Source of the DNA: Cunninghamia lanceolata
Taxonomy: Eukaryota > Streptophyta > Pinopsida > Cupressales > Cupressaceae
Assembly: GCA_027924645.1 (NCBI GenBank)
Contig: BSBN01000334.1
Location: forward strand, 372,001 to 436,000
Direction: 5' to 3'
Length of the DNA: 64,000 nucleotides
Numbering within the stretch: the stretch's first letter is position 1; each line of letters begins with the position of its first letter. Of this stretch, positions 23,226 to 33,525 are shown one piece after another. Below the pieces are notes generated by a model that had not been told where the DNA came from, searched no databases, and worked only from the letters and a program-made list of their open reading frames with translations. The position numbers and the translations under genes are program-made.

Positions 23226-26200
23226 TTAATCCAATGAACCATCTGGATCTGCTCTACTCTTTATTGTGTCAAGTATTGCTTCATGGTTAGACTCACGCAC
23301 CTTCCACAATATTTTGTTCAAAGGTCTACCCCGATACTTTATCAAATGAACATTGGATGCCACGACAAGGTTCGAGTAATGAAGAATCTTTCGATGCATG
23401 TCAAAGTCCTGAAATAGCCAAATATTAACACTCTTATGTGGGTACCTTCTAAGCCATGTTCCAGTAATAACCACTGATCCTGTAGGGTATTCGATGTTTT
23501 CTCCATCTGTAACAGGGGCCTCCAATTTCTTTTTGGCCTCAACACAACGGCATAAGTAATAATCTGTTCCCTCTTCATTATCTTCATCTGCAATAACTGC
23601 ATATACGTGTCCTACATTGATATGTGTAGCAAATTAGATGAAATTAGTCAACATTACAAAAACACTACAAAGTAAGATGACATTACCTGGTTGAACTAGA
23701 TGAAATTAGATGCATATATGTGCCCTATATTACCTGGTTGAACTAAATCTGATATGTGGTCAAAGTCAACTGACGATTCCATCTGTGTTAGTTCCAGTGC
23801 CGTCGGGGGTCGATACGTGTCAAGTGGGCTAAGATAACTTAACTGCCATTCGTCAACCCACTCCTTTGACTCGCACTCATCCCAGACTTGAATTGTACAG
23901 GAAGAACAAAAGCATGACATCTTTCGTGTATGGATACTCCATGAACCTGCAATTGAACTTCTGAAAGAGTGCATCTCATTTGATCCTGTCAGTGTACAAC
24001 AATCCTCATATGGTGCAATGTTAGTATCATCTATCAACCAAAAAAATCTACGAACTAAAGACTTACCTTCATTACCTGGACCCATGGAAGCATTACACCA
24101 CTCGACAATCGATTTTGCATCTGTCAACTTTGCATTGTCTTTATACTTTAACTCTTCTCATGCTATGGCTCTTTTGATACATGCTCCTGCACCATCATGC
24201 TCCCCCTTTCCATGCCTGGCCTCACAAAAGTTCCACATATGTTGAATACCTGTAAAATTATGCCTCCTACTCAGCCAATAGAAATTCTGCGAGTTCTTGA
24301 ATTGTGATGCACAATTATCCGACCATATGATATGCTGACTGAATGATATGCCCCTTCTAGCCAAATCATTATAGAACACCTGAAAGCAACCTTGCACGAA
24401 CTCCGTAGAATGCGTGCGATCATCACTAATATAGAAATGATACTCCCTTATGATCTTTCTGTCATCCTCTGTACTATCATTCGCATGAATGAATGCGATG
24501 TGCACAAATATAGAAACCTGTGTGGAGTTGTAATATTGTGATTGCACCTCACGCTGTGGCTGTAGACTGTAGTTCTCTGCAAAGTCGACGACTGAAACAA
24601 TGCTACCAACTAGAAATGTGTCCTTGCATAACTTGAATTGCAAGTCCAACCATCGAGCTCTATGGGCATGTCTTGCATACTCATACACTATGCTGTCACG
24701 AAATATAGGCATAAACTAATACACTGGAATCTTTTCAATAACTAATTCACACCTCTTTGCTTCTTTACCATCTTTTGTATTGTATGCCACTGTTTTATAC
24801 TTGCCAAATTCTACTAGTTCATTTCCAACCGCATGTGTTATTTCTATATGTTCACATATTGGCAAATGTTGCAAGCCACCGCAACGATGACATGTGCCAT
24901 CCAAGCATAATTTCTTGTAGAATATTTGACCTTCCTCTCTTTCACATAAAATTCTTGATATGAAATCTCTTGAAGATGTTGGTGGGGCACATATGGCACA
25001 ACCCTGCAAATCATTGTTAGTATGCATATCTAAACATATAGACCTATAAGCATCAAAATGGTTAGAAAATTCAATATGTAATCTACAACAACAAGTAGTG
25101 TGTGTGTGATTTATCTTAACATAGAAAGGTTTTAGCATTTCAAAATATCTTTGACAAATTTTAATTTGAGGATACTTCTCTAGAAATTTACCATAAAACT
25201 ATGTTTGAGTCTCATCCAAAAAATGCTTTGGATGTGGCTCGCGGTTCTGACTACCAATTCTCCTTCTTACCACATCCCTTTGATTCGGAGATACCCTTGT
25301 GTAATTCTTCCAAAAGTCTTCAATTAGTGACCTCAATGCTTCAACAATTGGTTTATCTTTTCGTGGTAGTCTCCCCGAGAACGCCCATAATTCATTGGCA
25401 TTAGTGTCCTCAATTCTTTGGCGTCTTCCAACGGCTCTTGATAAAGTTTTCCTATTAATTCTCAATTTTTGACTTGTCTTTCTAATAAGACGAGCTTTCC
25501 TCGTTTGACTACTTACTATAGTCGATGTAATCACACGCCGTGTTGCATTACTATCTTTTGTGCGTGAGGTGTTACCCACACTCTCATACGCACTCATTAG
25601 ATCCTTAACAATAGATTTTTCACTTGAAGCCTCTGATGTTCTCAACCCAAGAATCTTCATGATAGACCTATACTTTATACTTCGCATCATTTCAACGAAT
25701 AGTTGACATCTTGCAGTCTCATTTAACTTTTCAAAGAACAATCTCCAAATCTTATTAGCATATCTTCTACAAGTGCGTTTTGGAATCTTACCTTCCATTG
25801 GCTGCAAAATATTCTCATCAATATCAATCAAATACTTTGGCTTTCTATGCAAAATTCTAGGTGGTGTCAAGTTAGGTAAATTCATCTCAACATTAGGAAT
25901 TTCATCAATATTTAAATGAGATGGGTTAGATGGCATACCTTCGATCGAAGATGGAATAGATGACATACCTTGAGGTTGAGGTGGGAACGATGGCGTACCT
26001 CCTTCATCACATGTGAGTGATGATGTACTCTCAACTTGAGATGTGGTAGATGGTGTCCCTACATGTTGTCTTGCGATAAAGGATGTGTCTCCAACTATGG
26101 TATTTAAATCTCTCGTACCACGAAGTTTTTGCATTCGTTCTCTTTGTGCCGCCAATACCATATCTCTTTGTGATGGTTGTGGTTCCTCTTCAATTGGTAT

Positions 26201-26323
26201 GTCTTCATTTATCGTGTCTAATTTCCTCTTCTCACGAAGTTCCCTCATAGCCATTGCTTTCTTTGCATTCTTAGCTTCTATCTCTTCCTGTGTTGGTTTA
26301 ATTCTTGATCGTTTCCTCGGCAT
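23226..26323 (-). pseudogene. DDE-type transposase-like gene of the giant transposon (two exons)
   Basis: ATG at 26323 opens a frame to 23734 (donor GTAATA); a 122-nt intron ends TAG and exon 2 runs 23611-23226, restoring the frame for about 991 residues. Stops at codons 375 (TAG), 536 (TAG) and 722 (TGA) all fit C-to-T change, and there is no frameshift. The N-terminus is basic and Met/Arg-rich (about 1-90), then Ser/Pro/Thr-rich, then basic helical (about 180-370). A Cys/His cluster spans about 411-500 (CAIC, CHRC). The catalytic-like core has VVDFAENYSLQ (D580), SDNCASQFKN (D669) and FCEARHGKGEHDG (E701 or D710), then a CFCSSC...C cluster at about 790. Exon 2 encodes a compact C-terminal domain that could be a BAH-like reader (inference). 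The DFxENY / SDxxxxQFKN / HGKGxxDG series belongs to transposase-like proteins I know mainly from animals. Sola-like is my best guess, not a firm call. Confidence 0.8.
23612..23760 (-). repeat. Duplicated splice-donor segment in the transposase intron
   Basis: The exon-intron junction TTAGTTCAACCAGGTAAT (about 23730-23745, minus strand) is repeated about 44 bp downstream as CTAGTTCAACCAGGTAAT (about 23687-23704), together with following sequence. Two equivalent GT donors therefore exist. The first keeps the frame into exon 2; the second would add a segment containing a TAG stop. Confidence 0.6.
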
Positions 26324-27060
26324 GACGGAGAATTTGTCTGTAGCATGATAAAGAGACCAATATTAGTTCCTAAGAAATGAATACATGATAATAGTGGGAT
26401 TGTATTTTTTTTATGTTGTAAGGATTTATTCTTGTATAGTTTGACATCATGGTATGAACTAAGGTTTGTTTATTACACATAATTATTAAAGAGCCCAAGT
26501 GTAGAAAATATACATGGCATCATGTGAGATTGTAGGTTGCTTTCTTGATTGGAAATGTGTCTATTTTAAACATGTATGATAATGCATGATAAAGTAATTC
26601 AATCCGAAATAAGGAAAATGTAAAGAACATGCATGTAAAGACTTGACATACCTAAAAAACGAAGATTTGAATGGAGAGAGTACCCAATTATGTAGTGTTC
26701 TTATCTTCTTGCATCAAACTCCTCAACAATTTGAGTTTTTCACCACTTGCTTCCTTTTCAATGTTAAATTCTTAAAATTGAATCAAAATTAACATTGCAA
26801 TACTACAAAAATTGAAACTTGTATAGATATATATCAAATTTGGTTTGAAAACTATGTTATTTCCTCCTTCTCAAGTTGGCAAAGCAGAAAAGGTGGTGGA
26901 AAGATCATGCAAAGGTGGTACAATGTGTCAAATGTGCATGTGAACTTCCCAATAGCATGAAAGCACTTCTTTTTTGTCAGAGCACGCGCAGAATCAGTAA
27001 GAAAAAAGAGCATGTGGGCCTGGATCATGGGGGTAACCACTTTTTTACCGTTTCAGTAGA
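26324..27060 (-). promoter_or_regulatory. 5' flank of the transposase gene
   Basis: About 740 bp lie between the transposase ATG and the CpG palindrome, AT-rich and without an ORF of note. TATATATC-type sequence near 26830 could serve as a promoter box on the minus strand. Its distal part (GATCATGGGGG...; CCCACATGCT on the minus strand near 27015) is recognisable in the second transposon copy near 59640. Confidence 0.35.
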
Positions 27061-27066
27061 ATTACA

Positions 27067-27110
27067 AAACGTGAGCGCGTTATAACGCGCTCGCGCTATA
27101 ACGCGCTCGC
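27067..27110. promoter_or_regulatory. CpG-rich palindrome on the 5' side of the transposase gene
   Basis: GAGCGCGTTATAACGCGCTC is a perfect 20-bp palindrome here. The longer arms differ by one C-to-T change (CGTGAG versus CGCGAG), and a second CGCGCTCGCGTT half follows. It is the same motif as at 13974-14007, so the element carries it outside both divergent ends of its gene pair. Confidence 0.65.
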
Positions 27111-27124
27111 GTTTTGTCCTGCTA

Positions 27125-30100
27125 TAGATCTCTAAACCCTAAACCCTCAACTCTGATCCCTTGACCCTCAACCCTCAATGTCAAATCCTAATCCCTCAAC
27201 CCTATCCCTAAACCCTCAACCCTCAATGTCAAATCCTAATCCCTCAACCTCAACCTTGTCCCTAAACCCTAATCCCTTCAACCCCAACCCTATCCCTAAA
27301 CCCTTGACACTCGAACCTCAGCCCTCAACGTCAAACCGTAATCCCTTGATGCAGAGTGAAACAAGTTGAACATTAACACAGGTGAAAAAATCCTTGAAAG
27401 TCCACAAAATAACCTTTACAATGTATATCGGCAAGACAATTTAAATGTCACACCGAAATGTACCTCAACCCTCAACCCTCAACATCAAACCCTAATCCCT
27501 CAACCCTTAACTCTAATCCCTCGACCTTCAACCCTGATCCTAAACCCTAAACCCTCAACGCCAAATTCTAATCCCTCAACCCTTCGCTCTAATCCCTCAA
27601 CCCTAAACCCTATCCCTAAACCCTCAACACTATACCTTAAACCCTAATCCCTCAACCCTAACCCTAAACCTTGTCCCTAAACCCTAATCCCTTCAACCTC
27701 AACCCTATCCCTAAACCCTTGACCCTCGAACCTCAGCCCTCGACGTCAAACCCTAATCCCTCAACCCTTAACTCTAATCCCTCATCTCTCAACCCTAACC
27801 CTAAACCCTCAACCCTCAACATCAAACCCTAATCCCTCAACCCTCAACCCTAATCTGTCATCTGTCATCCCTCCACACTCTACTTTAACCCTAATTCCTC
27901 GACCCTCGACCCTCGAACCTCAACCCTCAACCCTCAACATCAAACCCTAATCCCTCAACCCTTAACTCTAATCCCTCGACCTTCAACCCTGATCCTAAAC
28001 CCTAAACCCTCAACGCCAAATTCTAATCCCTCAACCCTTCACTCTAATCCCTCAACCCTAAACCCTATCCCTAAACCCTCAACACTATACCTTAAACACT
28101 AATCCCTCAACCCTAACCCTAAACCTTGTCCCTAAACCCTAATCCCTTCAACCTCAACCCTATCCCTAAACCCTTGACCCTCGAACCTCAGCCCTCGACG
28201 TCAAACCCTAATCCCTCAACCCTTAACTCTAATCCCTCATCTCTCAACCCTAACCCTAAACCCTCAACCCTCAACATCAACCCCTAATCCCTCAACCCTC
28301 AACCCTAATCTATCATCCGTCATCCCTCCACACTCTACTTTAACCCTAATTCCTCGACCCTAAACCCTATCCCTAAACCCTTGATCCTCGAACCTCAACC
28401 CTCAACCCTCAACATCAAACCCTAATCCCTCAACCCTTAACTCTAATCCCTCGACCTTCAACCCTGATCCTAAACCCTAAACCCTTAACGCTAAATTCTA
28501 ATCCCTCAACCCTTCACTCTAATCCCTCAACCCTAAACCCTATCCCTAAACCCTCAACACTATACCTTAAACCCTAATCCCTCAACCCTAACCTTAAACC
28601 TTGTCCCTAAACCCTAATCCCTTCAACCTCAACCCTATCCCTAAACCCTTGACCCTCGAACCTCAGCCCTCGACATCAAACCCTAATCCCTCAACCCTTA
28701 ACTCTGATCCCTCATCTCTCAACCCTAACCCTAAACCCTCAACCCTCAACATCAACCCCTAATCCCTCAACCCTCAACCCTAATCTATCATCCGTCATCC
28801 CTCCACACTCTACTTTAACCCTAATTCCTCGACCCTCAATCCTATCCCTAAACCCTTGACCCTCGAACCTCAACCCTCAACCCTCAACATCAAACCCTAA
28901 TCCCTCAACCCTTAACTCTAATCCCTCGACCTTCAACCCTGATCCTAAACCCTAAACCCTCAAAGCCAAATTCTAATCCCTCAACCCTTCACTCTAATCC
29001 CTCAACCCTAAACCCTATCCCTAAACCCTCAACACTATACCTTAAACCCTAATCCCTCAACCCTAACCCTAAACCTTGTCCCTAAACCCTAATCCCTTCA
29101 ACCTCAACCCTATCCCTAAACCCTTGACCCTCGAACCTCAGCCCTCGACGTCAAACCCTAATCCCTCAACCCTTAACTCTGATCCCTCATCTCTCAACCC
29201 TAACCCTAAACCCTCAACCCTCAACATCAAACCCTAATCCCTCAACCCTCAACCCTAATCTGTCATCTGTCATCCCTCCACACTCTACTTTAACCCTAAT
29301 TCCTCGACCCTCGACCCTCGAACCTCAACCCTCAACCCTCAACATCAAACCCTAATCCCTCAACCCTTAACTCTGATCCCTCATCTCTCAACCCTAACCC
29401 TAAACCCTCAACCCTCAACATCAAACCCTAATCCCTCAACCCTCAACCCTAATCTGTCATCTATCATCCCTCCACACTCTACTTTAACCCTAATTCCTCG
29501 ACCCTCGACCCTCGAACCTCAACCCTCAACCCTCAACATCAAACCCTAATCCCTCAACCCTTAACTCTAATCCCTCGACCTTCAACCCTGATCCTAAACC
29601 CTAAACCCTCAACGCCAAATTCTAATCCCTCAACCCTTCGCTCTAATCCCTCAACCCTAAACCCTATCCCTAAACCCTCAACACTATACCTTAAACCCTA
29701 ATCCCTCAACCCTAACCCTAAACCTTGTCCCTAAACCCTAATCCCTTCAACCTCAACCCTATCCCTAAACCCTTGACCCTCGAACCTCAGCCCTCGACGT
29801 CAAACCCTAATCCCTCAACCCTTAACTCTGATCCCTCATCTCTTAACCCTAACCCTAAACCCTCAACCCTCAACATCAAACCCTAATCCCTCAACCCTCA
29901 ACCCTAATCTATCATCCGTCATCCCTCCACACTCTACTTTAACCCTAATTCCTCGACCCTCAACCCTATCCCTAAACCCTTGACCCTCGAACCTCAACCC
30001 TCAACCCTCAACATCAAACCCTAATCCCTCAACCCTTAACTCTAATCCCTCGACCTTCAACCCTGATCCTAAACCCTAAACCCTCAACGCCAAATTCTAA

Positions 30101-32090
30101 TCCCTCAACCCTTCACTCTAATCCCTCAACCCTAAACCCTATCCCTAAACCCTCAACACTATACCTTAAACCCTAAACCCTCAACACTATACCTTAAACC
30201 CTAATCCCTCAACCCTAACCCTAAACCTTGTCCCTAAACCCTAATCCCTTCAACCTCAACCCTATCCCTAAACCCTTGACCCTCGAACCTCAGCCCTCGA
30301 CGTCAAACCCTAATCCCTCAACCCTTAACTCTAATCCCTCATCTCTCAACCCTAACCCTAAACCCTCAACCCTCAACATCAAACCCTAATCCCTCAACCC
30401 TCAACCCTAATCTGTCATCTGTCATCCCTCCACACTCTACTTTAACCCTAATTCCTCGACCCTCAACCCTCGAACCTCAACCCTCAACCCTCAACATCAA
30501 ACCCTAATCCCTCAACCCTTAACTCTAATCCCTCGACCTTCAACCCTGATCCTAAACCCTAAACCCTCAACGCCATATTCTAATCCCTCAACCCTTCACT
30601 CTAATCCCTCAACCCTAAACCCTATCCCTAAACCCTCAACACTATACCTTAAACCCTAATCCCTCAACCCTAACCCTAAACCTTGTCCCTAAACCCTAAT
30701 CCCTTCAACCTCAACCCTATCCCTAAACCCTTGACCCTCGAACCTCAGCCCTCGACGTCAAACCCTAATCCCTCAACCCTTAACTCTGATCCCTCATCTC
30801 TCAACCCTAACCCTAAACCCTCAACCCTCAACATCAAACCCTAATCCCTCAACCCTCAACCCTAATCTATCATCCGTCATCCCTCCACACTCTACTTTAA
30901 CCCTAATTCCTTGACCCTCAACCCTATCCCTAAACCCTTGACCCTCGAACCTCAACCCTCAACCCTCAACGTCAAATCCTAATCCCTCAACCCTAAACCC
31001 TATCCCTAAACCCTCAACACTATACCTTAAACCCTAATCCCTCATCCCTCAACCCTAAACCTTATCCCTAAACCCTAATCCCTCAACCCTCAACCCTAAT
31101 CTGTCATCCCCCAACTCTAATCCTTCATCCCTAAACCCTAAATGCTATCCCTATTCCTACACCCTCAACAGAATCGATACTATACCTTAAACCCTAATCC
31201 CTTATCCCTAAACCCTCCAACCCTATCCCTAATCCTTATACCCTCCACACTCTACTTTAACCCTAATTCCTCGACCCTCAACCCTATCCCTAAACCCTTG
31301 ACCCTCGAACCTCAACCCTCAACCCTCAACGTCAAACCCTAATCCCTCAACCCTTAACTCTGATCCCTCGACCCTCAACACTATACCTTAAACCCTAATC
31401 CATATCCCTCAACCCTTAACCCTTAAAACTTAAACCCTTTTCCTACACCCTCAACACTTGACACTATATCTTAAGCCTTAAACCCTCATCCCTAAAGCCT
31501 CAACCCTCAATCCTTAAACCTTAAACCCTAAACCCTATCCCTAATCCCTCTACCCTCAACACTCTAACCCTAACCTTGACATTAAATGCTAATCCGTCAA
31601 CCCTAAACCCTAATCCTAAACCCTCAACCCTAAACCTTATCCCTAAACCCTAATCCCTCAACCCTCAACCCTAATCCATCATCCCTCAACTATAATCCCT
31701 CATCCCTAATCCCTAAATGCTATCCCTATTCCTAAACTCTCAACAGACTTGATACTATACCTTAAACCCTAATCCCTTATCCCTAAACCCTCCAACCCTA
31801 TCCCTAATCCTTACACCCTCCACACTCTACTTTAACCCTAATCCCTCGACCCTAAACCCTATCCCTAAACCCTTGACCCTTGAACCTCAACCCTCAACCC
31901 TTAATGTCAAACCCTAATCCCTCAACCCTTAACTTTGATCCCTCGACCCTCAACCGTAATCTGTCATCCCTCATCCCTAAACCTTAAATGCTATCCCTAT
32001 TCCTAGACCCTCAACGGGCTCGATACTATACCTTAAACGCTAATCCCTTATCCGTAAACCTTTCAACTCTATCCTTTATGCCTTAACCCT
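27125..32090 (+). repeat. Telomere-like degenerate CCCTAAA/CCCTCAA repeat with ~0.48-kb higher-order period
   Basis: Five kilobases consist almost wholly of 6-8-bp phrases related to the plant telomere unit CCCTAAA (CCCTCAA, CCCTAAT, CCCTTAA, CCTCGA). The anchor CCAAATTCTA or a variant recurs at 27561, 28016, 28491, 28966, 29615, 30090 and 30573. Intervals are thus 455-483 bp, with one of 649, a higher-order repeat of about seven units. After about 31000 the order breaks into irregular phrases. Short open frames here (Asn/Pro/Ser/Leu-rich) are artefacts of the repeat. It lies inside the transposon, not at a chromosome end. Confidence 0.9.
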
Positions 32091-32978
32091 CATGATGAAT
32101 AGCCTTGAATGTAAAAAAATTTGAGTTATTTCTTGCTTTGGGAATCCCAAGCCTTGGGCTTGGGATTTGCTTTGGATTTCCAACCCAAAGGCTTGGAGTG
32201 CCTTATGAACAGTCACAGACGTGTTTTTCTGTATTCTTCAAAATTTCACATAATTTCGTTTGTGCTAACCCTCAGATTTGCACGTGTTTCAAGGTTGAGC
32301 AAATCGAACACATGGGTAATGTTAGGCTTTCTCTTAGCTATTTGACGATGTGATTTTTTTCACATTTTAACAATGTTAAGCCTTTCATCTTTAATTTCTT
32401 TTGTTTGTGTGTCCGTTTTTATGCAAAAACCACTGTTTGGTCTTTTTTTCATTGTAAAATAACTATTCATTCAAATTTCAAAAAAATTACATATTTAGAA
32501 ACTAGACTCCATTCTACAAATATTAAAAAAATAAAAAAATGATTTTCAATTAGTTTTCAAAATTTATAGGGGTAGCACGGCCAAAATTCTGTTTTTTAGG
32601 ATGTGTCCACTTTAAAAATTAGTAAAAAATCAAATATTCATCAAAAAATTATCAGAAAAATCGGGCATAAACTACATGCTATTAGCTAATTTCTCACCGA
32701 AGCGATTTTAAAAATACCAAAAAAAAGTTGACCTTTTGAGGGAGCCACAAAACATGCTATGTTATGTTTTTTTGACAGAAACAACACCAATTTCTGTGGC
32801 TCCCTCTTTTGAACCCCTTAATCTATGTCATTTTCAAAACAAAATAGTAGTTTAGAAAGTAGACTCGGAGCACTACGAACATTGTTTTGGTTGCATCTCT
32901 AAATTTTGAGTGTAACTATGCTCAATTTCTCATCCAAGGCCAGTATTTCCTGATTTCAGAAAAAAAGTGGCCACTTAA
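32091..32978. other. Right subterminal region of the giant transposon
   Basis: This is AT-rich with no gene. Its features are GCCTTGGGCTTGG near 32151, a block containing GTGGCTCCCTCTTTTGAACCC near 32799, and TGAGTGTAACTATGCTCAATT near 32907. All recur inverted in the second copy (about 48745-49530), so the region belongs to the element. Confidence 0.65.
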
Positions 32979-33015
32979 GACCCCTTTTTGGCCCCCTATC
33001 TTCTTGCACTTACCC
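32979..33015 (-). repeat. Right terminal inverted repeat
   Basis: On the minus strand this reads GGGTAAGTGCAAGAAGATAG and continues GGGGCCAAAAAGG. It pairs with the left end over about 28 bp and is followed on the plus strand by TGTA. Confidence 0.75.
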
Positions 33016-33145
33016 TGTACGTATATTTACATATGTGTATGTAGTATAAATTATGTATGTATATAAATATGTACATACATATATGTATGTATGTATATGA
33101 ATACGTACATACATACAATTTACATACATATATATGTATGAAAAT
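33016..33145. repeat. TATG/TACA microsatellite interrupted by the giant transposon
   Basis: A roughly 120-bp run of TATGTA/CATACA phrases continues the microsatellite of 13801-13851. It marks the insertion target. Confidence 0.75.
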
Positions 33146-33219
33146 GAGACCTCTGGATGTCCATAGTTTTCCAAGCAAGTAATTAACATGATGGGTCATA
33201 CAGACCCAATTGGTTTTAC

Positions 33220-33525
33220 CTGCAAGGGCATCTAGAAGAGTAGATTTCCCTAATCCAGAGGGCCCCATGAAAGCCATTAGGGTGCAAGGCTCTGTGTATG
33301 CCATCAAACCCTAAAGAGCAATTTGAGTTTCACCACTACCAATAGATACTGTTACGCTCAAATCTTGCCATGTTAGCCTGGCTGAAAATCGATGCCTTTT
33401 GTATTAGTTTTCTCCTTCCACAATGTCTCACTAAGCGGACTTAGCCCTCCTACCATCAGCTGAGTCCTATTGTTTCCTCGCTCAATTTCTAGTACAACAT
33501 GGTTGTCAGCAACAGAATCAGTCAT
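33220..33525 (-). pseudogene. First exon of an ABCG (WBC) half-transporter, inactivated
   Basis: ATG at 33525 opens an N-terminal segment of about 47 residues. A frameshift near 33385 leads into ARLTWQDLSVTV, followed by a TAG at 33311-33313. Then come the conserved Tyr/Glu/Pro segment and a Walker A (GPSGLGKSTLLDALAG), ending at a splice donor (GCAG|GTAAAA, 33220/33219). This order (LTW-DLxVTV, GETQ, YxEP, Walker A) is typical of plant ABCG11/12/15-type transporters of cuticular lipids. Walker A has Leu where Ser is usual (TCA to TTA), and the TAG fits CAG, again C-to-T. Later exons (Walker B, signature, membrane domain) were not found in the window. A lone retained fragment or the first exon of a gene whose remainder lies upstream of base 1 are both possible. 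Confidence 0.8.

Larger units (their letters stand above)
13848..33019. mobile_element. Giant (19.2 kb) DNA transposon with TIRs, transposase and companion gene
   Basis: The left end at 13852 reads GGGTAAGTGCAAAAAGATG. The right end at 33015, read on the minus strand, is GGGTAAGTGCAAGAAGATA. After these both continue GGGGGCCAA, so about 28 bp match with two mismatches, and GTGGCC occurs again a little further in. TGTA flanks both sides (13848-13851 and 33016-33019), a candidate 4-bp duplication, although the target is a TATG microsatellite so the match could be partly chance. Inside are two convergent genes, CpG palindromes on the 5' side of each, a hexamer and satellite block between them, and a 5-kb telomere-like repeat. 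A second copy at 48673 shares the right end and internal landmarks in the same order, supporting these as true element ends. A 4-bp duplication would fit Sola-type transposons; that assignment is tentative. Confidence 0.8.

Noticed and set aside
27178..27647. Asn/Pro/Ser/Thr/Leu repeat proteins
   Set aside because: They are readings of the CCCTAAA/CCCTCAA array; all frames of such repeats stay open by composition.
27125..32090. A true telomere or chromosome end
   Set aside because: Repeats are degenerate with a long higher-order period and lie between a transposase gene and a transposon terminus, with unique sequence beyond.
13852..33015. hAT-type element (YAGGG termini)
   Set aside because: The termini could be read as TAGGG/CAGGG, but no 8-bp duplication fits (AATGTATG versus TACGTATA) and the transposase lacks hAT motifs.
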